From UBA1189 sp045612065 (GTDB lineage Bacteria > Bacteroidota > Bacteroidia > Bacteroidales > Bacteroidaceae), in the NCBI GenBank assembly GCA_045612065.1, contig JAZKYH010000075.1:1-64000 (forward strand): a DNA stretch of 64,000 nt. The letters run 5' to 3'. Shown here in pieces: positions 18,108 through 25,779 of this stretch (position 1 is its first letter; each line of letters starts with the position of its first letter). Made by a program: the position numbers and the translations under genes. Below the pieces are notes generated by a model that was given only the letters and a program-made list of their open reading frames with translations, was not told the origin of the DNA and made no database searches.

Positions 18108-18310
18108 GTTTCAACGAATGAAGGTAGTGGGAAAGTTTACTTTTCTATCACAGGGCGAGGCAGAAACTCAACAATAGTTAAGTTTACTTGTATTTTTCCG
18201 CATGCCTTCAGCAATAAATTGCTTAGTTTGGTGCGAGGTAAGCGAATGCAACTTTCAATCCGGAAAAATCGCAGGTGCGATGACGGGAGGAGACACCTGC
18301 GACAGCGCGC
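18105..18310. repeat. Composite intergenic repeat with a CAGGTG hairpin
   Basis: This part of the 460-base gap between valS and the DUF5020 gene matches the window end (63720-63955) in order and content. First comes a TTTCAACGAATGAA segment, then GGGCGAGGCAGAAACTCAAC, then GTTAAGTTTACTTG, then GCAGGTGC-type hairpins. The hairpin here is TCGCAGGTG at 18269 with CACCTGCGA at 18294. No open frame is convincing. The rest of the gap holds only the DUF5020 promoter. Confidence 0.6.
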
Positions 18311-18424
18311 CGTCACAGGTACGAAAAATATTTATCACACTATCGGAAAATGAGAGTTGAGGAATTGGGGTGCTACAGATTCTACATCTTGCTCATCGTG
18401 CTGACGATATTTTTATTTCTCGAC

Positions 18425-18456
18425 TTGAGAGTTCCCATGAATTTGTCTTATCTTTG
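18425..18456 (+). promoter_or_regulatory. Promoter for the DUF5020-NCS2 pair
   Basis: TTG at 18425-18427, 21 bases, then TATCTTTG at 18449-18456; the start codon follows 41 bases on. Confidence 0.6.
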
Positions 18457-18497
18457 CAACACATTACCATTAATTGTCAAAACCAAAAGGCATGGAC

Positions 18498-19205
18498 ATG
18501 AAAAAGACCGTACGTCTCATGGCACTCATCGCAGCGATGCTTTGCCTCCCCGTAGCCTCAAAGGCTCAAAATTTCCAAGTACTTTATGACACCAGTCGCG
18601 AGTGTGTTACCACTACTTTCGAGATGTTTCGTCCCGATGATTTTGGAAGCACCTACTGCTTTGTTGACATGGATTTCTCTCCCTTGGCGTCATTGGCCTA
18701 CACCGAGATTGCTCGCGAGTTTTGTTTCTGGCAAGATTCCAAATGGAATTGGCTTTCAGTACACGCGGAGTTTAATGGAGGCTTCGAACTCGTCAATACT
18801 CCATACGAAAATGCATGGCTCTTGGGCCTTACCTATTCGGGGCACTCTGACGATTTCTCAAAGACATGGTCATTCTCTGCTATGTACAAGGCTATTCCCG
18901 GCGTTATCGGTCTCAATGGACAGGAGCAGCCTCACAATTTCCAACTCACTGGAGTATGGGGCGTCAACTTTGCCGATGGGTGGTGCTCGTTCAGTGGCTT
19001 TGCAGATTTCTGGCGCCAAGCCTTCATGTGGCAAGGTACGGAATATATTTTTATGGCAGTGCCCCAATTGTGGGTAAACCTCAACAAGGTTAGTGGTTGG
19101 GAGAAAATTAACCTGAGCGTAGGTGGCGAGGTGGAGTTCTCAAATAACTTTATGGGCAAGGGACTCTATGTGATGCCTGCCCTCGGTGCCAAGTGGACTT
19201 TTTGA
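18498..19205 (+). CDS. DUF5020 family outer-membrane protein
   Basis: A 235-residue protein with a signal peptide (MKKTVRLMALIAAMLCLPVASKAQ). The mature chain alternates polar and aromatic residues in strand-like blocks and ends LYVMPALGAKWTF with a terminal Phe, as expected of a small outer-membrane beta-barrel. It fits the DUF5020 family, which resembles Tsx-type nucleoside channels. The ATG at 18498 is preferred to ATG 18492 because AAAAGG then sits seven bases upstream; a TTG at 18474 is too close to the promoter. The NCS2 permease begins 35 bases after its stop, suggesting a shared transcript and a role in nucleobase or nucleoside entry (inference). Confidence 0.82.
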   Translation: MKKTVRLMALIAAMLCLPVASKAQNFQVLYDTSRECVTTTFEMFRPDDFGSTYCFVDMDFSPLASLAYTEIAREFCFWQDSKWNWLSVHAEFNGGFELVNTPYENAWLLGLTYSGHSDDFSKTWSFSAMYKAIPGVIGLNGQEQPHNFQLTGVWGVNFADGWCSFSGFADFWRQAFMWQGTEYIFMAVPQLWVNLNKVSGWEKINLSVGGEVEFSNNFMGKGLYVMPALGAKWTF

Positions 19206-19240
19206 TTAATTTCAATTGACTATTCAAAAAACATAACTCA

Positions 19241-20542
19241 ATGAGTACATTGACAAAACTTTTCGGTTTTGACCCAAAAACAACGACCATACGTACCGAG
19301 GTGTTGGCTGGTATCACAACCTTCCTCACAATGTCGTACATTTTGGCCGTGAATCCTGGTATGTTCAGCTTGCTTGATGGTATGCCTGCTGGAGCAGTAT
19401 TTACTTCTACTGCTTTAGCGAGCATTGTGGGCTGTTTGGCTATGGCTTTCATCGGTAAGCTTCCTTTCGGAATGGCTCCGGGCATGGGCCTCAATGCTTT
19501 TTTCGTATTTACCGTATGTCTGGGTATGGGCTACTCGTGGCAGTTTGCTCTTACTGCAGTGTTTATTGAGGGTGTTTTGTTCATCATCATGACCATTACC
19601 AACATTCGTGAGGCCATCGTGAACGCTATTCCCCAGAACTTGCGCTACGCTATCGGTGTCGGTATCGGCTTGTTCATAGCCTTTATCGGCTTGCAGAATG
19701 CGGGTATCATTATCAATAGTGATGCTACTCTCGTGGAGCTTGGTGAAATCGCTAAGGGGGAGCCTCTGTTGGCTATCATTGGCTTGGTAATTACTGGTGT
19801 GCTCTATGCTAAGAACGTGCGTGGTGCCATGCTTATCGGTATTCTTGTTTCTACACTCATCGGTATTCCTATGGGCATCACCGAACTTAAGGGTGTGATG
19901 TCTGCTCCCGACTCTATCGCTCCCATCTTCTTGCAGTTCGAGTGGGACAAAATCTTCACTCTCGATATGCTTGTAGTGGTGTTTACATTCCTTTTCATTG
20001 ATATGTTCGACACGATGGGTACTCTCATCGGTGTGTGCACTAAAGCCGACATGGTAGATGAGAAGACAGGTCGTATTCCTCGTCTGAAAGATGCCTTCAT
20101 GGCCGATGCTATCACTACGACATTTGGTGCGATGATTGGTACCTCTACTACCACTACCTATGTGGAGAGTGCTTCGGGAGTGGCTCTGGGTGGACGTTCT
20201 GGACTCACGGCTTTTGTGGTTGCTTGCTGCTTTATCGTTTCTCTATTCTTCTCGCCCTTATTCCTCTCTATCCCTGCGGCTGCTACTGCTCCCGTGCTCG
20301 TTCTCGTAGGCTTGCTCATGATTGAGCCTATCACTAAGATTGACTTGGCCGACTTCTCAGAGTCTATTCCCGCCTTTGCCTGCATCATCATCATGCCTTT
20401 GGCTTACTCCATCTCTGACGGCATCCTTATAGGGATGATTCTCTACGTTGTGCTTAATATGGTGTGTGGCAACTTTAAGAAGATAACTCCCACGATGTAC
20501 GTCTTGGCTACGTTGTTTATTTTGAAGTATATATTTATTTAA
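19241..20542 (+). CDS. NCS2 family purine permease (AzgA-like)
   Basis: A 433-residue inner-membrane protein with about 12-14 hydrophobic segments. The N-terminus (LFGFDPKTTTIRTEVLAGIT) and the GMAPGMGLNAFF segment match the AzgA/GhxP branch of nucleobase-cation symporters, which import adenine, guanine or hypoxanthine. MFDTMGTLIGV and AMIGTSTTTTYVES are the substrate-binding and pore regions of this branch. It lies directly after the DUF5020 gene. The hairpin at 20586-20613 ends the transcript. Exact purine preference cannot be read from sequence. Confidence 0.93.
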   Translation: MSTLTKLFGFDPKTTTIRTEVLAGITTFLTMSYILAVNPGMFSLLDGMPAGAVFTSTALASIVGCLAMAFIGKLPFGMAPGMGLNAFFVFTVCLGMGYSWQFALTAVFIEGVLFIIMTITNIREAIVNAIPQNLRYAIGVGIGLFIAFIGLQNAGIIINSDATLVELGEIAKGEPLLAIIGLVITGVLYAKNVRGAMLIGILVSTLIGIPMGITELKGVMSAPDSIAPIFLQFEWDKIFTLDMLVVVFTFLFIDMFDTMGTLIGVCTKADMVDEKTGRIPRLKDAFMADAITTTFGAMIGTSTTTTYVESASGVALGGRSGLTAFVVACCFIVSLFFSPLFLSIPAAATAPVLVLVGLLMIEPITKIDLADFSESIPAFACIIIMPLAYSISDGILIGMILYVVLNMVCGNFKKITPTMYVLATLFILKYIFI

Positions 20543-20585
20543 GCGAGACGAGCAGTGAGTAGACTGTTCCATTGGTATAAATGAA

Positions 20586-20613
20586 AGAAGCGATGGCCTA
20601 GGCCTTCGCTTCT
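20586..20613. terminator. Bidirectional terminator between the NCS2 permease and rlmB
   Basis: AGAAGCGA pairs with TCGCTTCT, with a GGCC/GGCC inner stem (one T-T mismatch). It lies between convergent genes. T-runs on either side are short. Confidence 0.7.
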
Positions 20614-20643
20614 TGATTTATGTCACTCTCAGTGTTTTATTAC

Positions 20644-21387
20644 TCACAACTCTGTACGTTGGCGTACAGCTTCATAGATGAGTACTCCAGCAGCCACCGA
20701 TACGTTGAGTGATTGGATGTGCCCGAATTGAGGAATAGATATCCACTCATCGCACAATGCGAGATGCTCTGCAGGGATTCCCTTGTCCTCGGCACCCATC
20801 ACAATACAGGTGGGATCGGTGAGGTTTGCTTTTGTATAGGTGTACTTGGCCTTCTCGGTAGCAGCCACTACGCGGAAACCGCAGTTCTTTAGGAACTTGA
20901 TGGCATTGCCAAGGTTTGGCTCGCGGCACACGGGCAAGGTGTGCAGTGCACCGGCAGAGGTTTTCATAGCGTCTGCATTGACACTCACGCTGTCGTGTGT
21001 GGGGATAACGATGGCATCTACACCGGCACATTCGCAGGTACGGGCAATCGCTCCGAAGTTACGTACGTCGGTCACGCCGTCTAGCATTACAAGAAGTGGG
21101 TTCTTGCCTTCTTCGTAGAGCATAGGTACGATGTCCTCGATTCGCTGATAGGTTACAGAAGAGGTGAATGCGATGACACCCTGGTGGTTTTTTGTAGTAA
21201 GACGATTGAGCTTCTCGATGGGTACGCGTTGTACGGGGATGAGCAGTCCTTTGAGGGCGTCGAACAGTTCGCGCGACAACTCGTTCTGAAGGCCACGCTT
21301 GATGAGTATCTTGTCGATGTCCTTTCCCGCTTCAATGGCCTCGATAACGGCGCGGGTACCGAAAATCATGTCGTTCTTATCTACCAT
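20644..21387 (-). CDS. rlmB: 23S rRNA (guanosine-2'-O-)-methyltransferase, SpoU family
   Basis: A 247-residue SPOUT methyltransferase. An N-terminal substrate-binding domain (IFGTRAVIEAIEAG) precedes the knotted catalytic domain. The three SpoU motifs are visible: DVRNFGAIARTCE, IVMGAEDKGI and SLNVSVAAGVLIYE. RlmB methylates the 2'-oxygen of a guanosine in the peptidyl-transferase region of 23S rRNA using SAM. A TrmH-like tRNA target cannot be wholly excluded, but the N-terminal domain favours RlmB. Promoter at 21484-21513. Confidence 0.93.
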   Translation of the reverse strand: MVDKNDMIFGTRAVIEAIEAGKDIDKILIKRGLQNELSRELFDALKGLLIPVQRVPIEKLNRLTTKNHQGVIAFTSSVTYQRIEDIVPMLYEEGKNPLLVMLDGVTDVRNFGAIARTCECAGVDAIVIPTHDSVSVNADAMKTSAGALHTLPVCREPNLGNAIKFLKNCGFRVVAATEKAKYTYTKANLTDPTCIVMGAEDKGIPAEHLALCDEWISIPQFGHIQSLNVSVAAGVLIYEAVRQRTEL

Positions 21388-21483
21388 ATTATTATGTTTG
21401 AGTCTTTAGTCTTTTGAGTTGTGAGCTCTTGGGTTAACCGAATAGATGCAAACTTCTTCAATTGTTTAGAAGCTTACACAACG

Positions 21484-21513
21484 CAAAGGTAGGCATTTTT
21501 CTTGAAAGGGCAA
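21484..21513 (-). promoter_or_regulatory. Bacteroidetes promoter for rlmB
   Basis: Minus-strand TTG at 21513-21511, 19 bases, then TACCTTTG at 21491-21484, about 97 bases before the start codon. Confidence 0.65.
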
Positions 21514-21936
21514 TACATAGATTCTTTCTTGTGTAATGTCAAAGGGAACCTTAAGGCTTTTTGAATATCAACATTACGTAACATAAACTTCGTAAAAACA
21601 CCACCGAAGCTTCGCTTAACTTGCAAATATCAAGATACAAAATTAGAGCAGAATTCGGTTAAATGAAGATATAGGGAATTTTATTCGCATTACCGGTTGA
21701 GATAAAATGTAGGTAATGATATCTCAGGTGTCAAACAATGCAAGAATCCAAAGTTGGCAATATCATTGATATAGTCTGTACTTGGGGGCAACTGATGTTT
21801 TATTACCTATACCTTCTGTTACATCTTGTCTTATTTCACTATCCCTACAAAGATAGTATTCTCTCCCTGTAGGGATAATAGAAGTGATTTGGAAGGATAA
21901 TCCAAAAATGTGGGTAAACTCAATGTTGTCGCTTAA
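21514..21936. other. Gene-free stretch between rlmB and the TIR-like gene
   Basis: No convincing frame is present. The stretch is AT-rich. Its one structured element is TATCCCTAC at 21840 mirrored by GTAGGGATA ending at 21877 across a 20-base loop. On the minus strand this hairpin could end the TIR-like transcript, although no T-run follows. Confidence 0.6.
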
Positions 21937-22854
21937 TCACCCAAAAATGGTCTCAAGGATAAAGATTAAGATGTATGCGAATAGAATAATCCAAAAGATT
22001 TTCTTCTTCGTTTCAGGTATGACTATTAGCGGCTCCGATTTCTCTTCTTCTTCGGAATAGAGCTCTTCCTCGTCGGATTCCTCAAATTCGTAACCTTCTC
22101 CAAATCCTTCAAACTCTCCTTCAGCCACTTCATCTTCAGTTTCTTCATCATCATCCAGCTCGTCCTCTTCATCTTCATTAGGAACTAGAACTTGGTAGAG
22201 CTTTTCATATGCCAATTGGACTCGCTGTCTGTCCAACTCCTCTTTAGGATCCTTGCCACGTTTTTCAGTATAGAGAATCGTCTCTTCTTCCTCCTTAGTG
22301 ACGGGAGTTATAGTGAATGTACCTATGGACCATGGTACTACCTCGTCTGTACTCTTGGTGTCATTATCATAGGAAGGAGAGGCTATGTAGATGTTGGAAT
22401 CTGAATCAGCATGTGTTTTAGTCTCAGCATCGGTTCTCATCTCAAGCTCGGGTGAGATTTCCGGAGTTATGGTTGTATCTGTTGTAGGGGGAGCGCTATC
22501 CACTAATTGTCTGATATCGGCAAGTAATGTCTCTTCTGTGGTTTGCGTGCAATGCTTCGTCAACTCCTCAGTCAGTTGTACGCCGCTTGCTAGACATGCT
22601 GCTATTGATTTCTTCTCGTTGATGGCACACTGCATCAAGGCCATTGCATAAGAGGATTTTATAAATCCTTCATCGACAAGAAGCACACATACGCGACATT
22701 CCTCTATCAGGTTGCGTGTATAATCGCTGAGGGTAAATCCACTATCTACACAATCAAGCGTACATGTCAGACTTTCTCTTCCCAATTGGGCAGCCAGTTC
22801 ATAGGCGCGACTTGAATAACACACTGAATAGCAAATAAAAACATCGTAGTTCAT
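21937..22854 (-). CDS. TIR-like domain protein with acidic linker and C-terminal membrane anchor
   Basis: A 305-residue protein. Residues 1-115 resemble a TIR domain: YDVFICYS (box 1) at 3-10, SGFTLSDYTRNLIEECRVCVLLV in the middle, then FIKSSYAMALMQCA. In NAD-cleaving TIRs the last region carries a catalytic Glu (WCxxEL-like); here residues 72-74 read Ala-Leu-Met, so that residue appears absent. Residues 120-280 are Thr/Ser- then very Asp/Glu-rich, with DEEDELDDDEETEDE near 235. Residues about 283-303 form one hydrophobic helix after KKK, a tail anchor that would leave the TIR part in the cytoplasm. No partner gene adjoins. Promoter near 22883-22890. Confidence 0.72.
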   Translation of the reverse strand: MNYDVFICYSVCYSSRAYELAAQLGRESLTCTLDCVDSGFTLSDYTRNLIEECRVCVLLVDEGFIKSSYAMALMQCAINEKKSIAACLASGVQLTEELTKHCTQTTEETLLADIRQLVDSAPPTTDTTITPEISPELEMRTDAETKTHADSDSNIYIASPSYDNDTKSTDEVVPWSIGTFTITPVTKEEEETILYTEKRGKDPKEELDRQRVQLAYEKLYQVLVPNEDEEDELDDDEETEDEVAEGEFEGFGEGYEFEESDEEELYSEEEEKSEPLIVIPETKKKIFWIILFAYILIFILETIFG

Positions 22855-22882
22855 GGTTGGATTTTATCTTTACGATTTTCTA

Positions 22883-22890
22883 CAAAGGTA
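22883..22890 (-). promoter_or_regulatory. -7 element (TACCTTTG) of the TIR-like gene
   Basis: Consensus -7 box 28 bases before the start codon on the minus strand. No TTTG box at the usual distance. Confidence 0.5.
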
Positions 22891-23053
22891 AAATAAAAAA
22901 ACGAAAAATCCGATAATTCTCCAAGATATTAGAACAGAGATTACAACTGCAGCCGATTTCTTGTGTATGACATGGAGGGGAATATCTTCTGACAGGATCA
23001 ACTTTGACGTTAATGAAATCTCATTGTCTTTGTTGTGAGGGGCTGGACGATGA

Positions 23054-23087
23054 AATAAAAAAGGATTTTCCCGAAGAAAAATCCTTT
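23054..23087 (-). terminator. Terminator of tRNA-Leu
   Basis: On the minus strand AAAGGATTTT pairs with AAAATCCTTT around a TCTTCGGG-type loop, followed by T residues. It lies 13 bases after the tRNA. Confidence 0.88.
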
Positions 23088-23099
23088 AAAGTGAATTTG

Positions 23100-23181
23100 T
23101 GCGCCTGATAGGACTCGAACCTACACGTATCACTACACCAGATCCTAAGTCTGGCGCGTCTACCAATTTCGCCACAAGCGC
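23100..23181 (-). tRNA. tRNA-Leu (anticodon UAG)
   Basis: An 82-base class II tRNA with a long variable arm. The acceptor stem is GCGCTTG with CAGGCGC (one G-U pair) and A73. The anticodon stem CCAGA/TCTGG encloses CTTAGGA, giving UAG, which reads leucine CUA/CUN codons. T-arm GGTTCGAGTCC is present. CCA is not encoded. Confidence 0.96.
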
Positions 23182-23278
23182 AATCGCTTTTCATAAACGC
23201 AACGCAAAAGCCGTGCAAACAAGCGAATAAGGAAATCTTATTTTCAGCAAGTATAACCAACTCTCGCAATTCTGCTTG

Positions 23279-23286
23279 CAAAGATA
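23279..23286 (-). promoter_or_regulatory. -7 element (TATCTTTG) upstream of tRNA-Leu
   Basis: Minus-strand TATCTTTG lies about 98 bases upstream of the tRNA, implying a processed leader of about 90 bases. The -33 box is weak. Confidence 0.4.
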
Positions 23287-23365
23287 ATATAATTATTTGA
23301 TTTATGATTTATGATTGGTGATTTATTTTTGGCTTGGTCTAAATTATCAGCATTAATGAGATGGC

Positions 23366-23399
23366 TAAAAGAAACAGGCAGTTCGAAAGGAACTGCCTG
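23366..23399 (-). terminator. Terminator of the SusCD-TlpA operon
   Basis: On the minus strand CAGGCAGTTC and GAACTGCCTG form a 10-base stem around a five-base loop, then TTTCTTTT. It lies 25 bases after the last gene of the operon. Confidence 0.88.
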
Positions 23400-23424
23400 C
23401 TATATTCATCTCTAATGCGCTTGC

Positions 23425-24603
23425 TTACTCTTTCATGTCAAGATAATAGAGGTCGCCATCGATGATTTGCTCAATACGCATCAGCATCTCGTCAAGCTCC
23501 ATGTTAAGAGATACTGCGTGTCCCTCGGGCTCGATAAGGATGATTTTGGGAGCTTTGTTCACACCATAACGCTTTGCAGTGGGGGAGTCGTAGCCTACGC
23601 CATCACAAGCATGTAGCCACCCCTCAACAGTGCCTTCTTTGCCCAAAGCCGTACGCCATGCATTTGTGTCTTTATCCAATGATACGCTGATGATGACAAA
23701 CTGTTCGGGATGGTTCTTTACAACCTCGTATACGTTTTTCATCTCGGCCATCATCTCGGCAGATTTATCGCACCCGCTCGTCCAGTAGTTGAGAATGATG
23801 TGCTTCCCGCGATAGTCGTTTAAATGCTTGGTTTCTCCATTGAGTAGGGGTAGTATGAGGTCTGGTGCTTCGCCTCCTACCTTCAGTGTGCTGGCAAGCA
23901 TCGCATTGCGTAGCGAGTGGTAATAGGGATGATTGTGTAACGATACAGCAATAGACTTAGTCATTTGTTCTGCATAGGCTGCGCTAAGAACAGGGAATAA
24001 AGACTGCTCTATAACCAGCGGTGTCATGGGGGATGCATTGTTGTCAATGAGGAAACGTACCACTTGTGAGTGGGTGTTGATGGCTTCCTTGGCCTTGATT
24101 CTCTTGACTTCGGCCTTGCCTTCAGCCGTTTCAAGCCACTCTGTGCCGTTTGCTTTCTGTAGTGTTTCCACTTGCTCGGCCACCACGCTTTGCTCATTGC
24201 AATAGATGTTTCTGAACTCAGCATAGGTGTCATTGGTAGGTGTGCCCGAAACTGTGCTTTTCTCAGGTTGGGTTGCTTCAGGAGTACTTATACTGATTTC
24301 GCCTGCCTCAACAAAAAGCGTGATACTCTTCCCCTCGCCAAAACCTGTGATAGCGTATTGTAAGGTGGGAGTATCTTTAGCCAATGGACAGGTGAAAGTG
24401 TAGTTCCCTTTCTTTACCTTGGCGGTAGATACCTCGATGGATTGACCAAACTCATTGGTGCGAGTAAGGCGAAGCTGTTTCACTTTACTGCCATCGTTCA
24501 GTTGGGTGTTGGCAATGCTACCCTTGATGGTGCAGGTTTCTTGTGCGCTGACTGCAATACTGAGGGCAGCAGCAATGATTGTTGATAATATTCTGTGTTG
24601 CAT
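23425..24603 (-). CDS. TlpA-like periplasmic protein with degenerate active site (CDKS)
   Basis: A 392-residue exported protein: signal peptide (ILSTIIAAALSIAVSAQ), an N-terminal DUF4369-like beta domain (CTIKGSIANTQLNDG to FVEAGEISIS), a helical middle, and a C-terminal thioredoxin fold from about residue 245. Where relatives have WCxxC this protein reads SGCDKS: C278 is kept and the second Cys is Ser281, and the preceding Trp is replaced. A thioredoxin with only the first Cys cannot complete a normal dithiol cycle, but may form mixed disulfides or act as an isomerase or binding protein. The cis-Pro region (NKAPKIILI) is kept. Last gene of an eight-gene operon, 14 bases after its paralogue. 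Confidence 0.85.
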   Translation of the reverse strand: MQHRILSTIIAAALSIAVSAQETCTIKGSIANTQLNDGSKVKQLRLTRTNEFGQSIEVSTAKVKKGNYTFTCPLAKDTPTLQYAITGFGEGKSITLFVEAGEISISTPEATQPEKSTVSGTPTNDTYAEFRNIYCNEQSVVAEQVETLQKANGTEWLETAEGKAEVKRIKAKEAINTHSQVVRFLIDNNASPMTPLVIEQSLFPVLSAAYAEQMTKSIAVSLHNHPYYHSLRNAMLASTLKVGGEAPDLILPLLNGETKHLNDYRGKHIILNYWTSGCDKSAEMMAEMKNVYEVVKNHPEQFVIISVSLDKDTNAWRTALGKEGTVEGWLHACDGVGYDSPTAKRYGVNKAPKIILIEPEGHAVSLNMELDEMLMRIEQIIDGDLYYLDMKE

Positions 24604-24617
24604 AGTCTTATCTTTTA

Positions 24618-25766
24618 TTACTTACCACTATCTACGATGGCCTTCAAACGTTTAACCATTTCTTCACCTCGTAAACCGAACTCTACGACATTCCCATCGG
24701 GCCCGATGAGTGCTGTAAAGGGTACTCCCTTGACATTGAACAGCTTGGCTCCTTCACTGTTCCAACCTTTCAAGGCTGAGATGTGTATCCAATTTTCGTG
24801 TATGAGGTCGTTTTTGGCGATACAGTTAACCCAATCAGGTCGTTTGTTGTCAAGCGAATAGCTGAGCACTACCAAATTATTGCTACCAGTAGAGTAGGCG
24901 AGTGCTTCCTTCAGATGGGGAATTTCGCGGCGGCAGGGAGCGCACCAACTAGCCCAGAAATCAATGAATACATATTTCCCCTTGAAGTCAGACAAGGTAA
25001 CCTCTGCGCCCTCGGGAGTGAGCCCACTAATGTCAGGAGCCTCAGAGCCAACCTTCAAGTTGGCTGAGCGCATCTCATTGACCAACTCTTTGTATATGGG
25101 CATCTTGTGTAACTCTTGCGGTACAGCATCCAAGAAAGTCTGAATGACGTCAGGAGTAAACATGGGAATCATGGCGAACTTGATGATATACAATGTCACA
25201 GGAGAATCAAGATGTCCATAGATGAAATCCATGAAAGCTACCTTAAAGTGAAGGTTATTTACATAGAAGGTGGGTGAGGTATACTCCATCTCAGCCATAG
25301 GATTGCCCTTAACTTCGGCCGGAATGCTTGCCTGGGCTGCTTTCATGCGCACCTTGCTCTCTTGTATGCACTGACTGTTCAGGTCGAGATAGGATTGGTA
25401 AATTTCATTGGAAGAGGTTCCACCAACCTTTGCTCCTACGGGATATGCAGCATCGAACGGACCCACCTTAATCTCGCCCTCTTCAATGAACACCTGTATG
25501 CTACCATTGTCAAAACCGGTAATGTTATACAAATCGATAGTTTCAGGTGCTATGCCCTCCAGTATGAACATTCTATCTACAACGGGCGCAGTGGTTACGA
25601 CTACGGGCTGTCCGTCGACGATACGTTCAAGTCGGACCTCCTTGATTATTTCGTCACTATAACACAACATAGGGCTACTCATTTCGCCCTTGATAATGAA
25701 TTTTCTCTCTTGTGCTGTACCCCATGTAGCAATGGCCAGCAATGTCAGTACGAATAGTTTTCGCAT
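24618..25766 (-). CDS. TlpA family thiol-disulfide reductase (CAPC active site)
   Basis: A 382-residue exported protein with a type I signal peptide (MRKLFVLTLLAIATWGTAQ), a DUF4369-like N-terminal domain (FIIKGEMSSPMLCYSDE to VFIEEGEIKVG), a helical middle and a C-terminal thioredoxin fold. The intact motif WASWCAPC has cysteines at 275 and 278, and the cis-Pro is in GVPFTALIGP. Such proteins reduce disulfides in the periplasm, usually fed by a DsbD/CcdA-type donor; none is encoded nearby. Gaps of 13-14 bases to both TlpA neighbours point to co-transcription and an origin by tandem duplication. Confidence 0.9.
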   Translation of the reverse strand: MRKLFVLTLLAIATWGTAQERKFIIKGEMSSPMLCYSDEIIKEVRLERIVDGQPVVVTTAPVVDRMFILEGIAPETIDLYNITGFDNGSIQVFIEEGEIKVGPFDAAYPVGAKVGGTSSNEIYQSYLDLNSQCIQESKVRMKAAQASIPAEVKGNPMAEMEYTSPTFYVNNLHFKVAFMDFIYGHLDSPVTLYIIKFAMIPMFTPDVIQTFLDAVPQELHKMPIYKELVNEMRSANLKVGSEAPDISGLTPEGAEVTLSDFKGKYVFIDFWASWCAPCRREIPHLKEALAYSTGSNNLVVLSYSLDNKRPDWVNCIAKNDLIHENWIHISALKGWNSEGAKLFNVKGVPFTALIGPDGNVVEFGLRGEEMVKRLKAIVDSGK

Positions 25767-25779
25767 AGTTTATCTTTTG

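Noticed and set aside
21840..21877. Firm terminator for the TIR-like gene
   Set aside because: The hairpin is clear but the loop is long and no T-run follows; it is recorded only within the gene-free stretch.
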